This document shows, piece by piece, positions 24,149 to 32,153 of a stretch of 64,000 bases of DNA. The notes under the pieces were generated by a model, which was given only the letters and a program-made list of their open reading frames with translations, was not told where the DNA came from and searched no databases. The position numbers and the translations under genes were made by a program. Position 1 is the stretch's first letter. Each line of letters begins with the position of its first letter. The DNA comes from Cobetia amphilecti. Its GTDB lineage: Bacteria > Pseudomonadota > Gammaproteobacteria > Pseudomonadales > Halomonadaceae. The stretch lies in NCBI RefSeq assembly GCF_030010415.1, contig NZ_JASCSA010000001.1; one strand, written 5' to 3'.

Positions 24149-26245
24149 TCACACCACCTTCATCAGCCTCAACGCGTCATGGATCGCCGCATGGGTATTG
24201 CGGGTCGCGACGGCGTCGCCGATGCGATAGAGCTGGAAGCTGCCCTCTGCTGCGCGCTCGGTGTGTTCCGGACTCGGGCCGTCCACCGGTTGGGCGAGGC
24301 CTGCGATCAGGGCGTCGTAGTCCACTGCCCCGCCATTGCGTGAGTGAGGCTTGAGTTCGAAGTAGAGATCTTCCATCGGGCGGGCGCCGTAGTTGACCAC
24401 TACCTGATCGACGAGGCGCTGATCCGCGTAGGCACCGGTGCCCTTGCCCTGCGCCACGGCGTCATCCAGATAATCACTGCCGATATGGGCGATCAGCTGG
24501 CCCTTCTCACTGCGCGTGACGCTGCCGAGGCGATAGGTCGGCGTGAAGGTGACGGCGAGACGCTGCAGGCTGCGCATGTAGGGCACCAGGTTCATGGCCA
24601 TGATTTCCGGCGCGAAGGTGCGGTCTGGCGTCATCATCTCGAGCCTGGCACCGGAGTTGGCGATCATCTCGGCGGCCTGTAGCGCAGCGTGGTCACCCGT
24701 GTCATCAAACAGCAGCACGTTGCGGCCAGGCATGACATGGCCCGAGAGAATGTCCCAGCTGGAGACGACCAGCTCGCTGCCGACCTGCGGCATGTCTTCC
24801 TCGGGATAGCCACCGGTGGCGACGATGACGACATCGGGTTGCTCCGCCAGCACATCCTCGGCCTCGGCGAAGACGTTGTAGCGCATCTCGACGCCGAGCG
24901 CCTCACAGCGACTGATGCGCCAATCGATGATGCCGATCATCTCGCGTCGCCGCTCGCTCTGGGCGGTGAGGCGAATCTGGCCACCGGGTTGATCGGCCGC
25001 TTCCAGCACTACCACCTGATGCCCACGCTCACCGGCGACGCGTGCGGCCTCGAGCCCTGCCGGGCCCGCGCCAATGATCACGACCTTGCAGGTGACCTCG
25101 GCAGGCGTGATGTCATGGGGTTGCTCCAGCTCCCGCCCGGTCGCAGCGTTATGGATGCAGTAGGCGGAGCCACCCTGATAGATGCGATCCAGACAATAGT
25201 TGGCCCCGACACAGGGGCGGATGGTCTCCTCCTGCCCGGCCATCAGCTTGCGCACGATGTGCGGGTCCGCCATGTGGGCGCGCGTCATGCCGACCATGTC
25301 GACCTTGCCAGTGGCGATGGCGTGACGTGCGGTGGCGATGTCCTGAATCTTGGCGCCGTGGAAGGTCGGGAAATCCATCGCCTCGCGAATCTGTCCGGCG
25401 AAGTCGAGATGCGGCGCACTGGCCATGCCCTGGATCGGGATGACATCGGTGAGGCCCGCATCGGTATCGATATGACCGCGTACCACATTGAGAAAATCGA
25501 CCTGACCGCTATCGCGCAGCAGGCGCGAGACCTCCAGGCCATCGCTGGCATCCAGCCCACCACTCAGACACTCATCTCCGGTGTAGCGGACACCAACGAT
25601 GAACTCGCTGCCCACCCGTGCGCGAATGGCGCTCAACACTTCCATGGTGAAGCGCAGCCGATTCTCGAGACTGCCGCCGTAGGGGCCCTCCAGGGTATTG
25701 GTGAGCGGCGACCAGAACTGATCCATCAAGTGGCCGTAGGCCTGCAACTCGATACCGTCGAGGCCGGCTGCCTGCATGCGCTCGGCGGCGTCGGCGTAGT
25801 CCTGGATCAGCCGTGCGATATCCCAGTCCTCGACCCGCTTGGGAAAGGCGCGGTGCGCCGCCTCACGACGATGGGACGCCGAGACCGCCGGCAGCCAGTC
25901 GGCCTTGTCCCAACGTGTGCGGCGTCCCAGGTGAGTGAGCTGGATCATCACCGCGGTGCCGTGCTCATGACAGGCATCCGTCAGCTCGCTGAGCCACGGC
26001 ACCACCTCATCGCGATACGCCAGGATGTTGTTGAACACCGGCGGGCTGTCCTTCGCCACCGAGGCGGAGCCCGCCGTCATGGTCAGGGCGATGCCGGCAC
26101 GCGCACGCTCCTCGTGATAGGCGCGATAACGCGCCTTGGGCATGCCATCTTCCGGATAGGCAGGCTCGTGGGAGGTCATCATCAAGCGATTCTTGAGGGT
26201 CAGATGCTTGAGCGTGAACGGCGTGAGCAGCGGGTCCTGAGCCAT
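24149..26245 (-). CDS. NADH:flavin oxidoreductase of the TMADH / dimethylglycine-demethylase type
   Basis: A 698-residue two-part flavoenzyme. Residues 1-370 form an old-yellow-enzyme TIM barrel that binds FMN (LKNRLMMTSHEP, DGIELQAYGHLMDQFWSPLTN, GGSLENRLRF, VGMTRAHMADPHIV). Residues 380-698 form the nucleotide/FAD domain (VVIIGAGPAGLEAARVAGER, VIVATGG). Relatives demethylate trimethylamine, dimethylglycine, N-methylproline or betaines, or reduce dienoyl-CoA. The 4Fe-4S segment reads PCVGANYCLDR then GGSAYCIHN, where TMADH has CIGCNIC: one of four ligands is Ala. AGGAGG precedes the start. It is divergent from a TetR gene, its probable regulator. The substrate is likely an N-methylated compound, by inference. 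Confidence 0.85.
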   Translation of the reverse strand: MAQDPLLTPFTLKHLTLKNRLMMTSHEPAYPEDGMPKARYRAYHEERARAGIALTMTAGSASVAKDSPPVFNNILAYRDEVVPWLSELTDACHEHGTAVMIQLTHLGRRTRWDKADWLPAVSASHRREAAHRAFPKRVEDWDIARLIQDYADAAERMQAAGLDGIELQAYGHLMDQFWSPLTNTLEGPYGGSLENRLRFTMEVLSAIRARVGSEFIVGVRYTGDECLSGGLDASDGLEVSRLLRDSGQVDFLNVVRGHIDTDAGLTDVIPIQGMASAPHLDFAGQIREAMDFPTFHGAKIQDIATARHAIATGKVDMVGMTRAHMADPHIVRKLMAGQEETIRPCVGANYCLDRIYQGGSAYCIHNAATGRELEQPHDITPAEVTCKVVIIGAGPAGLEAARVAGERGHQVVVLEAADQPGGQIRLTAQSERRREMIGIIDWRISRCEALGVEMRYNVFAEAEDVLAEQPDVVIVATGGYPEEDMPQVGSELVVSSWDILSGHVMPGRNVLLFDDTGDHAALQAAEMIANSGARLEMMTPDRTFAPEIMAMNLVPYMRSLQRLAVTFTPTYRLGSVTRSEKGQLIAHIGSDYLDDAVAQGKGTGAYADQRLVDQVVVNYGARPMEDLYFELKPHSRNGGAVDYDALIAGLAQPVDGPSPEHTERAAEGSFQLYRIGDAVATRNTHAAIHDALRLMKVV

Positions 26246-26292
26246 GTGGCCTCCTGATGAGCAGACAGCTAGAACAGGGGTGTCTTTATTGC

Positions 26293-26323
26293 GTACACCT
26301 GTGTACATACGCTGACTATAGTC
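26293..26323. promoter_or_regulatory. Candidate TetR operator between the flavoenzyme and its regulator
   Basis: GTACAC-CT-GTGTAC (26293-26306) is a perfect inverted repeat, extended by GC/GC flanks. A second small palindrome, GACTATAGTC, follows at 26314-26323. Both lie in the divergent promoter region and fit autoregulation by the TetR protein. Confidence 0.6.
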
Positions 26324-26474
26324 CTAGGCTTCAGGCCATGCGTCACCGGACACGCCGTTCTCGCCCGCCTGACGCAGCCAGACTCGTCGCTGTCGCAAAC
26401 AGCATGCTCTTGGCGTCATCGCACGATCGACCTCACATGAGCCTCACCATCCCCCGCCTTTCAGGAGACCGCCG

Positions 26475-27119
26475 ATGCCAGAGTCCCCAAGCGTCCCCCC
26501 GGCAAGTGACGGCGCCCAGGCTGCCGGGCGCGGCAAGGCCGAGGACTGGCTGGAAGCCGCCTATCAGCAGCTGTTGCTGGGCGGCGTGGATTCGGTGCGC
26601 GTCCTGACATTGGCCAAGACGCTGGGCCTGTCACGCACCAGCTTCTACTGGAGCTTCAAGGACCGCGACGCCCTGCTCACCGCGCTGCTCGCACGCTGGG
26701 ATGCCCACAATACCGCCGGCCTGATCGGGCGCTGCGAGCAATACGCCGCCACGGTGGTGGAAGCCATGCTCAATGTCTTCGACTGCTGGCTGGATGCGTC
26801 ACTGTTCGATTCACGCTTCGAGCTGGCGATCCGCAACTGGGCCTCTCAGAACGCGGAGGTCGCCGCTGCCGTCGCCCGCGCCGATCAGGCACGCATTCAA
26901 GCGCTGACCAGCATGCTGATGCGCTACGGCCAGCCCGAGCAACTCGCCAACGTGCGGGCACGCACCACCTACCTGACCCAGATCGGCTATCTGTCGATGC
27001 GCACTCAGGAAAGCGTCAGCGAGCGCATCAGCCGCGTCGCCGAGTATGTCGAGGTCTTCGTCGGCGAGCGCTGCGAGCCTCAGGAGCTGGCACGCTTCGC
27101 GGCCCGTCACCCGGCCTGA
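26475..27119 (+). CDS. TetR-family transcriptional regulator
   Basis: A 214-residue regulator. After a ~20-residue disordered lead, the helix-turn-helix spans about 22-68 (AEDWLEAAYQQLLLGGVDSV, then LTLAKTLGLSRTSFYWSFKD and RDALLTALL), with the TetR-typical SFYWSFKDRDAL recognition end. The C-terminal helices (80-205) would bind ligand. It diverges from the demethylase-like flavoenzyme gene across a 229-bp gap carrying a perfect inverted repeat, so local control of that gene is likely. The ligand cannot be deduced. A hairpin with a mismatched stem follows the stop. Confidence 0.9.
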   Translation: MPESPSVPPASDGAQAAGRGKAEDWLEAAYQQLLLGGVDSVRVLTLAKTLGLSRTSFYWSFKDRDALLTALLARWDAHNTAGLIGRCEQYAATVVEAMLNVFDCWLDASLFDSRFELAIRNWASQNAEVAAAVARADQARIQALTSMLMRYGQPEQLANVRARTTYLTQIGYLSMRTQESVSERISRVAEYVEVFVGERCEPQELARFAARHPA

Positions 27120-27126
27120 AAGGACA

Positions 27127-27158
27127 AAGCCCTCACCGACGGCAGTCGGCAAGGGCTT
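27127..27158. terminator. Hairpin between the TetR gene and the chemoreceptor gene
   Basis: AAGCCCT / AGGGCTT and an inner CCGAC / GTCGG separated by a mismatch, with loop GGCA. There is no T-run. It sits between two convergent genes. Confidence 0.55.
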
Positions 27159-27255
27159 GGCAGAAACATCAACGGCTAGCTGTCACATTCAATGGCACTC
27201 GAGCCAGCTCTTGGCGCAGGATCGAGCTCAGGGGTCAGCTTGGAGTAGAGCGCGC

Positions 27256-29370
27256 TCAGAAGGCTTCCCACTCCTCCTCTTCACGACGCTGGGAACCGCG
27301 CGGGGCGCTTGCCGGCGGCGGGAAAGCCGTCTGCTCGCCATCCGCCATCGGCTGAGTGTTCATGTGCGACATGGACTGATGCGACACGGATTGGCGCGAC
27401 ATGGACGATGTTGCCATGTCCTGAGCGCCCGCCACCTTGAAGCCTGCCATCAGCTGCTCCAGTGCCTGAGCCTGTGCGCTCATGCTGCGCGCCGCGCCAC
27501 TGACCTGATTGACCAGGGTGGTATTCTGCTGCGTCATCGCATCCAGCTCGCTGACCGCGGTATTCACCTGGCCGACGCCGGCACTCTGTTCACGCGCGCC
27601 GGCGCTGATCTCGGCGATCATGTCGTTGACACGCTCGACACTGGAGAGAATCTCGGCCATCGCCTGACTGGCGTCCTTCACCTGCGCCACGCCCTGCTGA
27701 GTGTGCGAGATCGACTCATCGATCAAGCCGCGAATCTCGCGGGATGCATCACTCGAGCGCGTCGCCAGGGTGCGCACTTCCTGCGCGACCACCGCAAAGC
27801 CACGCCCATGTTCACCGGCCCGCGCCGCTTCCACCGAGGCGTTGAGCGCCAGAATGTTGGTCTGGAAGGCGATGCCATCGATCAGGCTGATGATCTCGCT
27901 GATGCGCTCGGCGGAGCGATTGATGTCTTCCATGCTCGCCTGCGCCTTGCGCATGTCGTCATTGCCGCGGCGGGCCTGCTCGGAGGTCGAATTGACCAGC
28001 TGACTGGCCTGCTGCGCGGAATCGGCACTGTGCTGCACGGTGGTGGTGATCTCCTCCATCGAGGCCGAGGTTTCCTGCAGGCTGGAGGCGGACTGCTCGG
28101 TGCGTGCCGAAAGCTCCTCGTTGCCCTGGGCAATCTCGCCGGCGGCCTGATTGACGGCGCCCGTGGTGCCCCGCACCTGACCGACCACTCTGCTCAAGTC
28201 CTCGCCGACGCTGTTCATGGCCGCGGTCAGCTTGCCGATCTCATCCTGACGCTGACTGGTGATGCGCTGGGACAGATCGCCCCGCGCCAGCGCCTGAGCC
28301 AGTGACACCAGCGCATCCAGCGGACGACTGATCAGACGCCGCTCGAGGAAGTAGAGGATGCCGGCCACGGCCAGCGCCAACAGCAGTGCCAGCCCGAAGA
28401 CCTGATTGCGGACCTGCGTGATGCCCGCCGTCACTTCCTGCTTGTCGATCGTGGTCGCCACCACCCAGTCCCAGGCGGGATAGTGCTGGAAGCTGGTGAT
28501 GCGATCACTGTCTTCACCCGCCAGGCGGTAATCGATCTGACCGCTGTCGGCGGCGAAGAGCGGCGCGAAGGCCGGCTCGCCCTGCGCATTCTTGAAGTCC
28601 ATCAGCGAGCGGCCCTGCCACTGACCCGTCGTCAGCACCTTGCCCTGCTGGCCCGGCGCCGTGCTCGCCACCAGACTGAAGTCCTTCTCATGCAACTGGA
28701 TATTGGTGATGGTGGCATACAGCTCATCGATCTGCTCGCCGACATCCACCCCGATGAACGAGGCCCCGATGAGGTTGTCATTGAAGTCGGTGATCGGACG
28801 ATAGCGCGTCATGTAGTGACGGCCCGCCAGATAGAGCATGCCGGTATAGGGCTGGCCGGCATTCAGCGCATCCTTGACCCCACCACTCAGCGTCAGCCCG
28901 AGCAGGCTTGAGCCATCTTCGGTCTTGAGGGTGGTGGCAATGCGCACGAAATCCTCACCATCGCGCACGAAGAAGCTGACCGGCGCACCGGTTCGATTGG
29001 CGAAGTCGGCCAGATAACCGGATTGATTGTTGAGCATGAAGCCGGCATTGAGCAGCGCCGGTGCATCACGCTCGCCGATCGGCAGACGTCGGTCCTCGAT
29101 CAGCGTGAAGTTGTCAGGAATGGTCGCCAGGAAGGCATTGAGCATGCGCGTCACGCTGGACTGCATGGTGGTGTCGAACAGCTCGATGGTGTTGGTGATC
29201 TGTTGCTGCTGCTGAGCGAGAGCGCGTTCGGTGCCCTCTTCTACCTGCATCTTGCTGGCCGTCGAGAACACCAGGCCCAGCGCCGTGAAGGCCGCCATCA
29301 TCAACATCAATACCAGCAAGGCGAGCTTGCTGCCGACACTGGCGCGGGCCAGACGCTTTTTTATTGTCAT
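27256..29370 (-). CDS. Methyl-accepting chemotaxis protein with a Cache sensor
   Basis: A 704-residue chemoreceptor. It has an N-terminal membrane span (about 14-36), a periplasmic Cache-type sensor (about 40-310; it contains GMLYLAGRHYMTRYRPITDF and WDWVVATTIDKQEV), a second span (about 318-338), HAMP, and the long signalling helices with the hairpin tip IIGLIDGIAFQTNILALNAS-like sequence ISLIDGIAFQTNILALNASV. The C-terminus ends EEEWEAF, a xWxxF pentapeptide of the kind that tethers CheR/CheB. It lies 172 bp downstream of puuD on the same strand, so purines or urate are candidate ligands. The start was placed at MTIKKRLARASVGSKL; ATGs further up (to 29550) add residues unlike any receptor. 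Confidence 0.9.
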   Translation of the reverse strand: MTIKKRLARASVGSKLALLVLMLMMAAFTALGLVFSTASKMQVEEGTERALAQQQQQITNTIELFDTTMQSSVTRMLNAFLATIPDNFTLIEDRRLPIGERDAPALLNAGFMLNNQSGYLADFANRTGAPVSFFVRDGEDFVRIATTLKTEDGSSLLGLTLSGGVKDALNAGQPYTGMLYLAGRHYMTRYRPITDFNDNLIGASFIGVDVGEQIDELYATITNIQLHEKDFSLVASTAPGQQGKVLTTGQWQGRSLMDFKNAQGEPAFAPLFAADSGQIDYRLAGEDSDRITSFQHYPAWDWVVATTIDKQEVTAGITQVRNQVFGLALLLALAVAGILYFLERRLISRPLDALVSLAQALARGDLSQRITSQRQDEIGKLTAAMNSVGEDLSRVVGQVRGTTGAVNQAAGEIAQGNEELSARTEQSASSLQETSASMEEITTTVQHSADSAQQASQLVNSTSEQARRGNDDMRKAQASMEDINRSAERISEIISLIDGIAFQTNILALNASVEAARAGEHGRGFAVVAQEVRTLATRSSDASREIRGLIDESISHTQQGVAQVKDASQAMAEILSSVERVNDMIAEISAGAREQSAGVGQVNTAVSELDAMTQQNTTLVNQVSGAARSMSAQAQALEQLMAGFKVAGAQDMATSSMSRQSVSHQSMSHMNTQPMADGEQTAFPPPASAPRGSQRREEEEWEAF

Positions 29371-29489
29371 CACTACGCGATACCCCGATCGATCCATGAG
29401 AGAAGTATCACGTCTATCGGCCACCGGACTCAGAACTGTAGCGTTGCTGCTGACGAGTGGGTGCTGACGAGTACTGACGACTGGGCTCA

Positions 29490-29518
29490 GACCAGCGGCG
29501 ACTGGAGCGCCGCTGGTC
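29490..29518 (-). promoter_or_regulatory. Perfect hairpin between puuD and the chemoreceptor gene
   Basis: An 11-bp perfect stem (GACCAGCGGCG and its complement) with a 7-base loop and no T-tract. It may attenuate transcription from the urate operon into the receptor gene or mark a processing point. Confidence 0.55.
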
Positions 29519-29542
29519 AGTACGCCCGCATTCATGACTCTC

Positions 29543-30811
29543 TCAGCCATCGCCCCTCAGCGTGTCGCGTGTCGCCTGCCACCAGTCATCCAGCATCTGG
29601 CGTTCGGCATCGGTCATCTGGGTCATGTTGGCCAGCGGCATGCTCTTGTCGACCACCGTGCGCTGGTGGATACGCATGGCCTGACGCTGGATGTCATCCC
29701 AGCCATTGAAGGCCACGCCGGCTGCCGGAGCCGTCAAGCCGATCAAGTTCGGCGTGTCACTGTGACAGCCGGCGCAGCGTTGCTCGACGATATGACTGAC
29801 CTTGTCTCGCAAGGCCTGATTCTCCCCCGGGGCCTCATTGTCAGCGGCGCTGCTGGCCGCCACAGTTACTGAAGGCGCGCTTGTCTCGGCAGTTGCAGGC
29901 GCCGTCTGTGAGCGCGGCGCGCAGAGCAGGATCACGCCGATCAGCGCCAACACTGCCCCTACGGGTACCCACAGGCGCTTGACGCCCTTGTGGTGATCCA
30001 CCGTGGCGATGCGGATCAGACCGCCCGTCACCAGCAACAGCAGAATGACGCCCAGGCGATAGTCATTGGCATACAGCAGCGGGTAGTGGTTGCTGATCAT
30101 CATCAGCACCGCAGGCAGCGTGATGAAGGTGTTGTGCACCGAGCGCTGCTTTGCGCGCTGGCCGTGGATCGGGTCCGGCGTTTCCCCACGCTGGGCAGCA
30201 GCCAGCAGAGCCTTCTGACCCGGGATGATCACATTGAAGACGTTGCCCGCCATGATGCTGCCCATCAGCGCGCCCATCAGCAGGAAGGCGGCACGCCCCG
30301 AGAACAGTTCGGTCGCCACCCACGCTGCCAGCGTCAGCCACACACCGACGGCGACGAACAGCGCCCCGGCATGGCGCTTGAAGGGGCTGCGACACAGCGC
30401 CTCGTAGCCCAGCCAGCCGCCGACGAGCACGCCCAGAGCGCTGCACACGGCGAGCGTGCCGCTCATCTCGAACACGCGCGGGTCGATCAGGTAGGCGTGC
30501 GGCTGCAGCAGGTAGATCAGCGTGAAAAGTCCCATCCCGGAAAGCCAGGTGACATAGGCCTCCCACTTGAACCAGTGGATCTCGCTGGGCAGCGTTTCAC
30601 TGACCCCATCATGGCGAAACAGATGATAGAGACCGCCACCATGCACCGCCCACAGCTCGCCGCCGGGGCGGCCATCTACCGCATGAGCAGCAGGCTTTCG
30701 CCGGTTGTCGAGCCAGATGAAGAAGAACGATGCGCCGATCCAGGCGATCCCCGCCATGACATGCAGCCAGCGGGTCAGCAGCATCGCCCAATCGAGAAGA
30801 TATGCGCTCAT
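29543..30811 (-). CDS. puuD: Membrane urate oxidase with fused cytochrome c domain
   Basis: Oxidises urate to 5-hydroxyisourate and passes electrons to the respiratory chain, replacing oxygen-dependent uricase. The 422-residue PuuD has about eight membrane spans in its first 310 residues (MLLTRWLHVMAGIAWIGASF, GMGLFTLIYLLQPHAYL, GNVFNVIIPGQKALL, ITLPAVLMMISNHYP). A short Ala/Ser/Thr-rich linker then leads to a C-terminal cytochrome c domain with CAGCH at 346-350 and a downstream Met ligand (KSMPLANMTQM). It begins nine bases after the uraH stop, so the two steps that make and hydrolyse HIU are co-expressed. Confidence 0.95.
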   Translation of the reverse strand: MSAYLLDWAMLLTRWLHVMAGIAWIGASFFFIWLDNRRKPAAHAVDGRPGGELWAVHGGGLYHLFRHDGVSETLPSEIHWFKWEAYVTWLSGMGLFTLIYLLQPHAYLIDPRVFEMSGTLAVCSALGVLVGGWLGYEALCRSPFKRHAGALFVAVGVWLTLAAWVATELFSGRAAFLLMGALMGSIMAGNVFNVIIPGQKALLAAAQRGETPDPIHGQRAKQRSVHNTFITLPAVLMMISNHYPLLYANDYRLGVILLLLVTGGLIRIATVDHHKGVKRLWVPVGAVLALIGVILLCAPRSQTAPATAETSAPSVTVAASSAADNEAPGENQALRDKVSHIVEQRCAGCHSDTPNLIGLTAPAAGVAFNGWDDIQRQAMRIHQRTVVDKSMPLANMTQMTDAERQMLDDWWQATRDTLRGDG

Positions 30812-30820
30812 GCCGGCTCC

Positions 30821-31174
30821 TTAGCTGCCGCGGTAGACACTGTAGGCCCACGGAGTGACCAGCAGCGGAATGTGATAATGGCCACTGGCCTCGAGGGTGA
30901 ACTCGACCGGCACCCGGCCGAGCATGCCCTTGCCCACCGTGCGGCTGGCAAAGTAATCCCCGACCTGAAACGTCAGACGATAGACGCCGGAGAGATCAGC
31001 GGAAGCCTCGGTTTCCTCAAGCAGCGGCGCATCGAGACGCCCATCGGCATTGGTCGTGACCTGCGCGATCTCGTGAAAGTGACCCTGCGCATCCTGGCGC
31101 TCCAGGGTGATATGCACACCGCTGGCAGCGATGCCTTCGGCCTGATTGAGCACATGCGTCGTCAGTCTGGGCAT
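30821..31174 (-). CDS. uraH: 5-Hydroxyisourate hydrolase
   Basis: A transthyretin-like enzyme that converts 5-hydroxyisourate to OHCU. The 117-residue protein shows the family hallmarks: N-terminal LTTHVLNQAEGIAASG (catalytic His), the middle arginine in TTNADGRLD, and the C-terminal YRGS tetrapeptide that completes the active site. There is no signal peptide with this start, so it is cytoplasmic. AGGAA lies upstream of the ATG; a longer frame to 31324 is not conserved. It leads the minus-strand operon uraH-puuD-(chemoreceptor), facing uraD across 381 bp. Confidence 0.95.
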   Translation of the reverse strand: MPRLTTHVLNQAEGIAASGVHITLERQDAQGHFHEIAQVTTNADGRLDAPLLEETEASADLSGVYRLTFQVGDYFASRTVGKGMLGRVPVEFTLEASGHYHIPLLVTPWAYSVYRGS

Positions 31175-31555
31175 GGCGATTTCCTGTTCTTGTGTGGATG
31201 TGGCGGGTACGACTCGAATCTGGGCAGATGGAAGCTGTACGAATGAAGACTGTGTTCTGTTTTCTGGCCAGGCCTGCTCTGGCCTGCCGTCAGCGGTTGG
31301 TGGTATTGCACCCGATGAGTGCATTGCTGCATTCTGACCGATCGGTCAAGGTGCAGGCCGTATCGCCCCATGACAGACGCCGCTCGGCGCCGTCAGGCAG
31401 GTCAGTGGCGATACAGCCTTGTCGTCAACCGCTGGCATGGCGATGCAGCGTGTGACACAGCGTTGGTCAGACGCGTTGCCAGCGACGGCATGCGCCTTGC
31501 AAGCTGATGATTCCGTGAGCTTTTCAAACCTATCCCCCTCTCTGGAGCAAGGCGC
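31175..31555. other. Divergent control region between uraH and uraD
   Basis: No supported gene. It must hold the promoters of both urate-catabolic units and contains one perfect 14-bp palindrome, listed separately. No clear -10/-35 pair stands out. Confidence 0.6.
31335..31348. promoter_or_regulatory. Perfect palindrome in the urate divergent region
   Basis: TGACCGATCGGTCA is a perfect 14-bp palindrome near the middle of the uraH-uraD gap. Size and core (ACCGATCGGT) fit a TetR-, MarR- or GntR-type homodimer operator controlling both directions. Confidence 0.6.
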
Positions 31556-32089
31556 ATGCCAATCGAGACCCCGATGCACTATCTGGTGATGCTGGACACG
31601 CTCAACGCCCTGCCACCCGAGGCGCTGGCACGACGCTTGAGTGGTCTCTATGAGCACTCGGACTGGGTGGTGGAACGCGCCGCGGCAGAGCGCCCGTTCG
31701 CGAGCATGGAAGTCCTGCTGACGGCGTGTGCCAATGCGGTACGCCAGGCCAGTGATGCCGAGCGCCACCAATTGATTCTGGCCCATCCTGAGCTGGCTGC
31801 CGGCAAGCTGGAGACCCTGACGCCCGCCTCGCAGGGCGAGCAGCGTGGCGCAGGGCTCGATCAGCTCGATGACGCCACCCGTGAACGCTTCCTGACGGCC
31901 AATGCCGACTACCAGGCGCGCCATGGCATTCCGTTCATCATCTGCGTCAAGGGCCACAGCGCCAGCAGCATTCTCGAGGAACTGGAGCGCCGCCTGCCGC
32001 AATCCACCGAGGCGGAATACCAGGAGGCTCTGGCCCAGATAAATGCGATCGCCGCAGTGCGCCTGCCGGGGCTGCTCGAGGCTAGTTAG
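31556..32089 (+). CDS. uraD: OHCU decarboxylase
   Basis: Converts 2-oxo-4-hydroxy-4-carboxy-5-ureidoimidazoline to (S)-allantoin, completing urate breakdown to allantoin. The 177-residue helical protein carries the key features ERPFASMEVLLTAC, LAHPELA (catalytic His region), GLDQLDDATRERFLTANADY and FIICVKGHS, which holds the conserved lysine-glycine-histidine. The first ATG is acceptable; another six codons on would also retain the fold. It is transcribed divergently from uraH-puuD and converges with allC, with 64 bp between stop codons and no clear terminator. Confidence 0.95.
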   Translation: MPIETPMHYLVMLDTLNALPPEALARRLSGLYEHSDWVVERAAAERPFASMEVLLTACANAVRQASDAERHQLILAHPELAAGKLETLTPASQGEQRGAGLDQLDDATRERFLTANADYQARHGIPFIICVKGHSASSILEELERRLPQSTEAEYQEALAQINAIAAVRLPGLLEAS

Positions 32090-32153
32090 TGACCAGCGCC
32101 CCTGCGGCCGCCAATGGGTGCTGTCTTACGCGTTCTGTCTCATGCGTGCTGTC

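Noticed and set aside
24689..26257. 522-codon plus-strand frame opposite the flavoenzyme gene
   Set aside because: Exact antisense of a strongly conserved two-domain enzyme; composition is typical of a shadow frame.
27046..28305. 419-codon plus-strand frame opposite the chemoreceptor
   Set aside because: Antisense of conserved signalling helices; no domain and no ribosome-binding site.
29371..29550. N-terminal extension of the chemoreceptor to an upstream ATG overlapping puuD
   Set aside because: The extra 60 residues resemble no receptor, and the stretch contains a perfect hairpin typical of non-coding sequence.
29990..31246. 418-codon plus-strand frame opposite puuD and uraH
   Set aside because: Covers two conserved genes on the other strand and their junction; not a plausible single gene.
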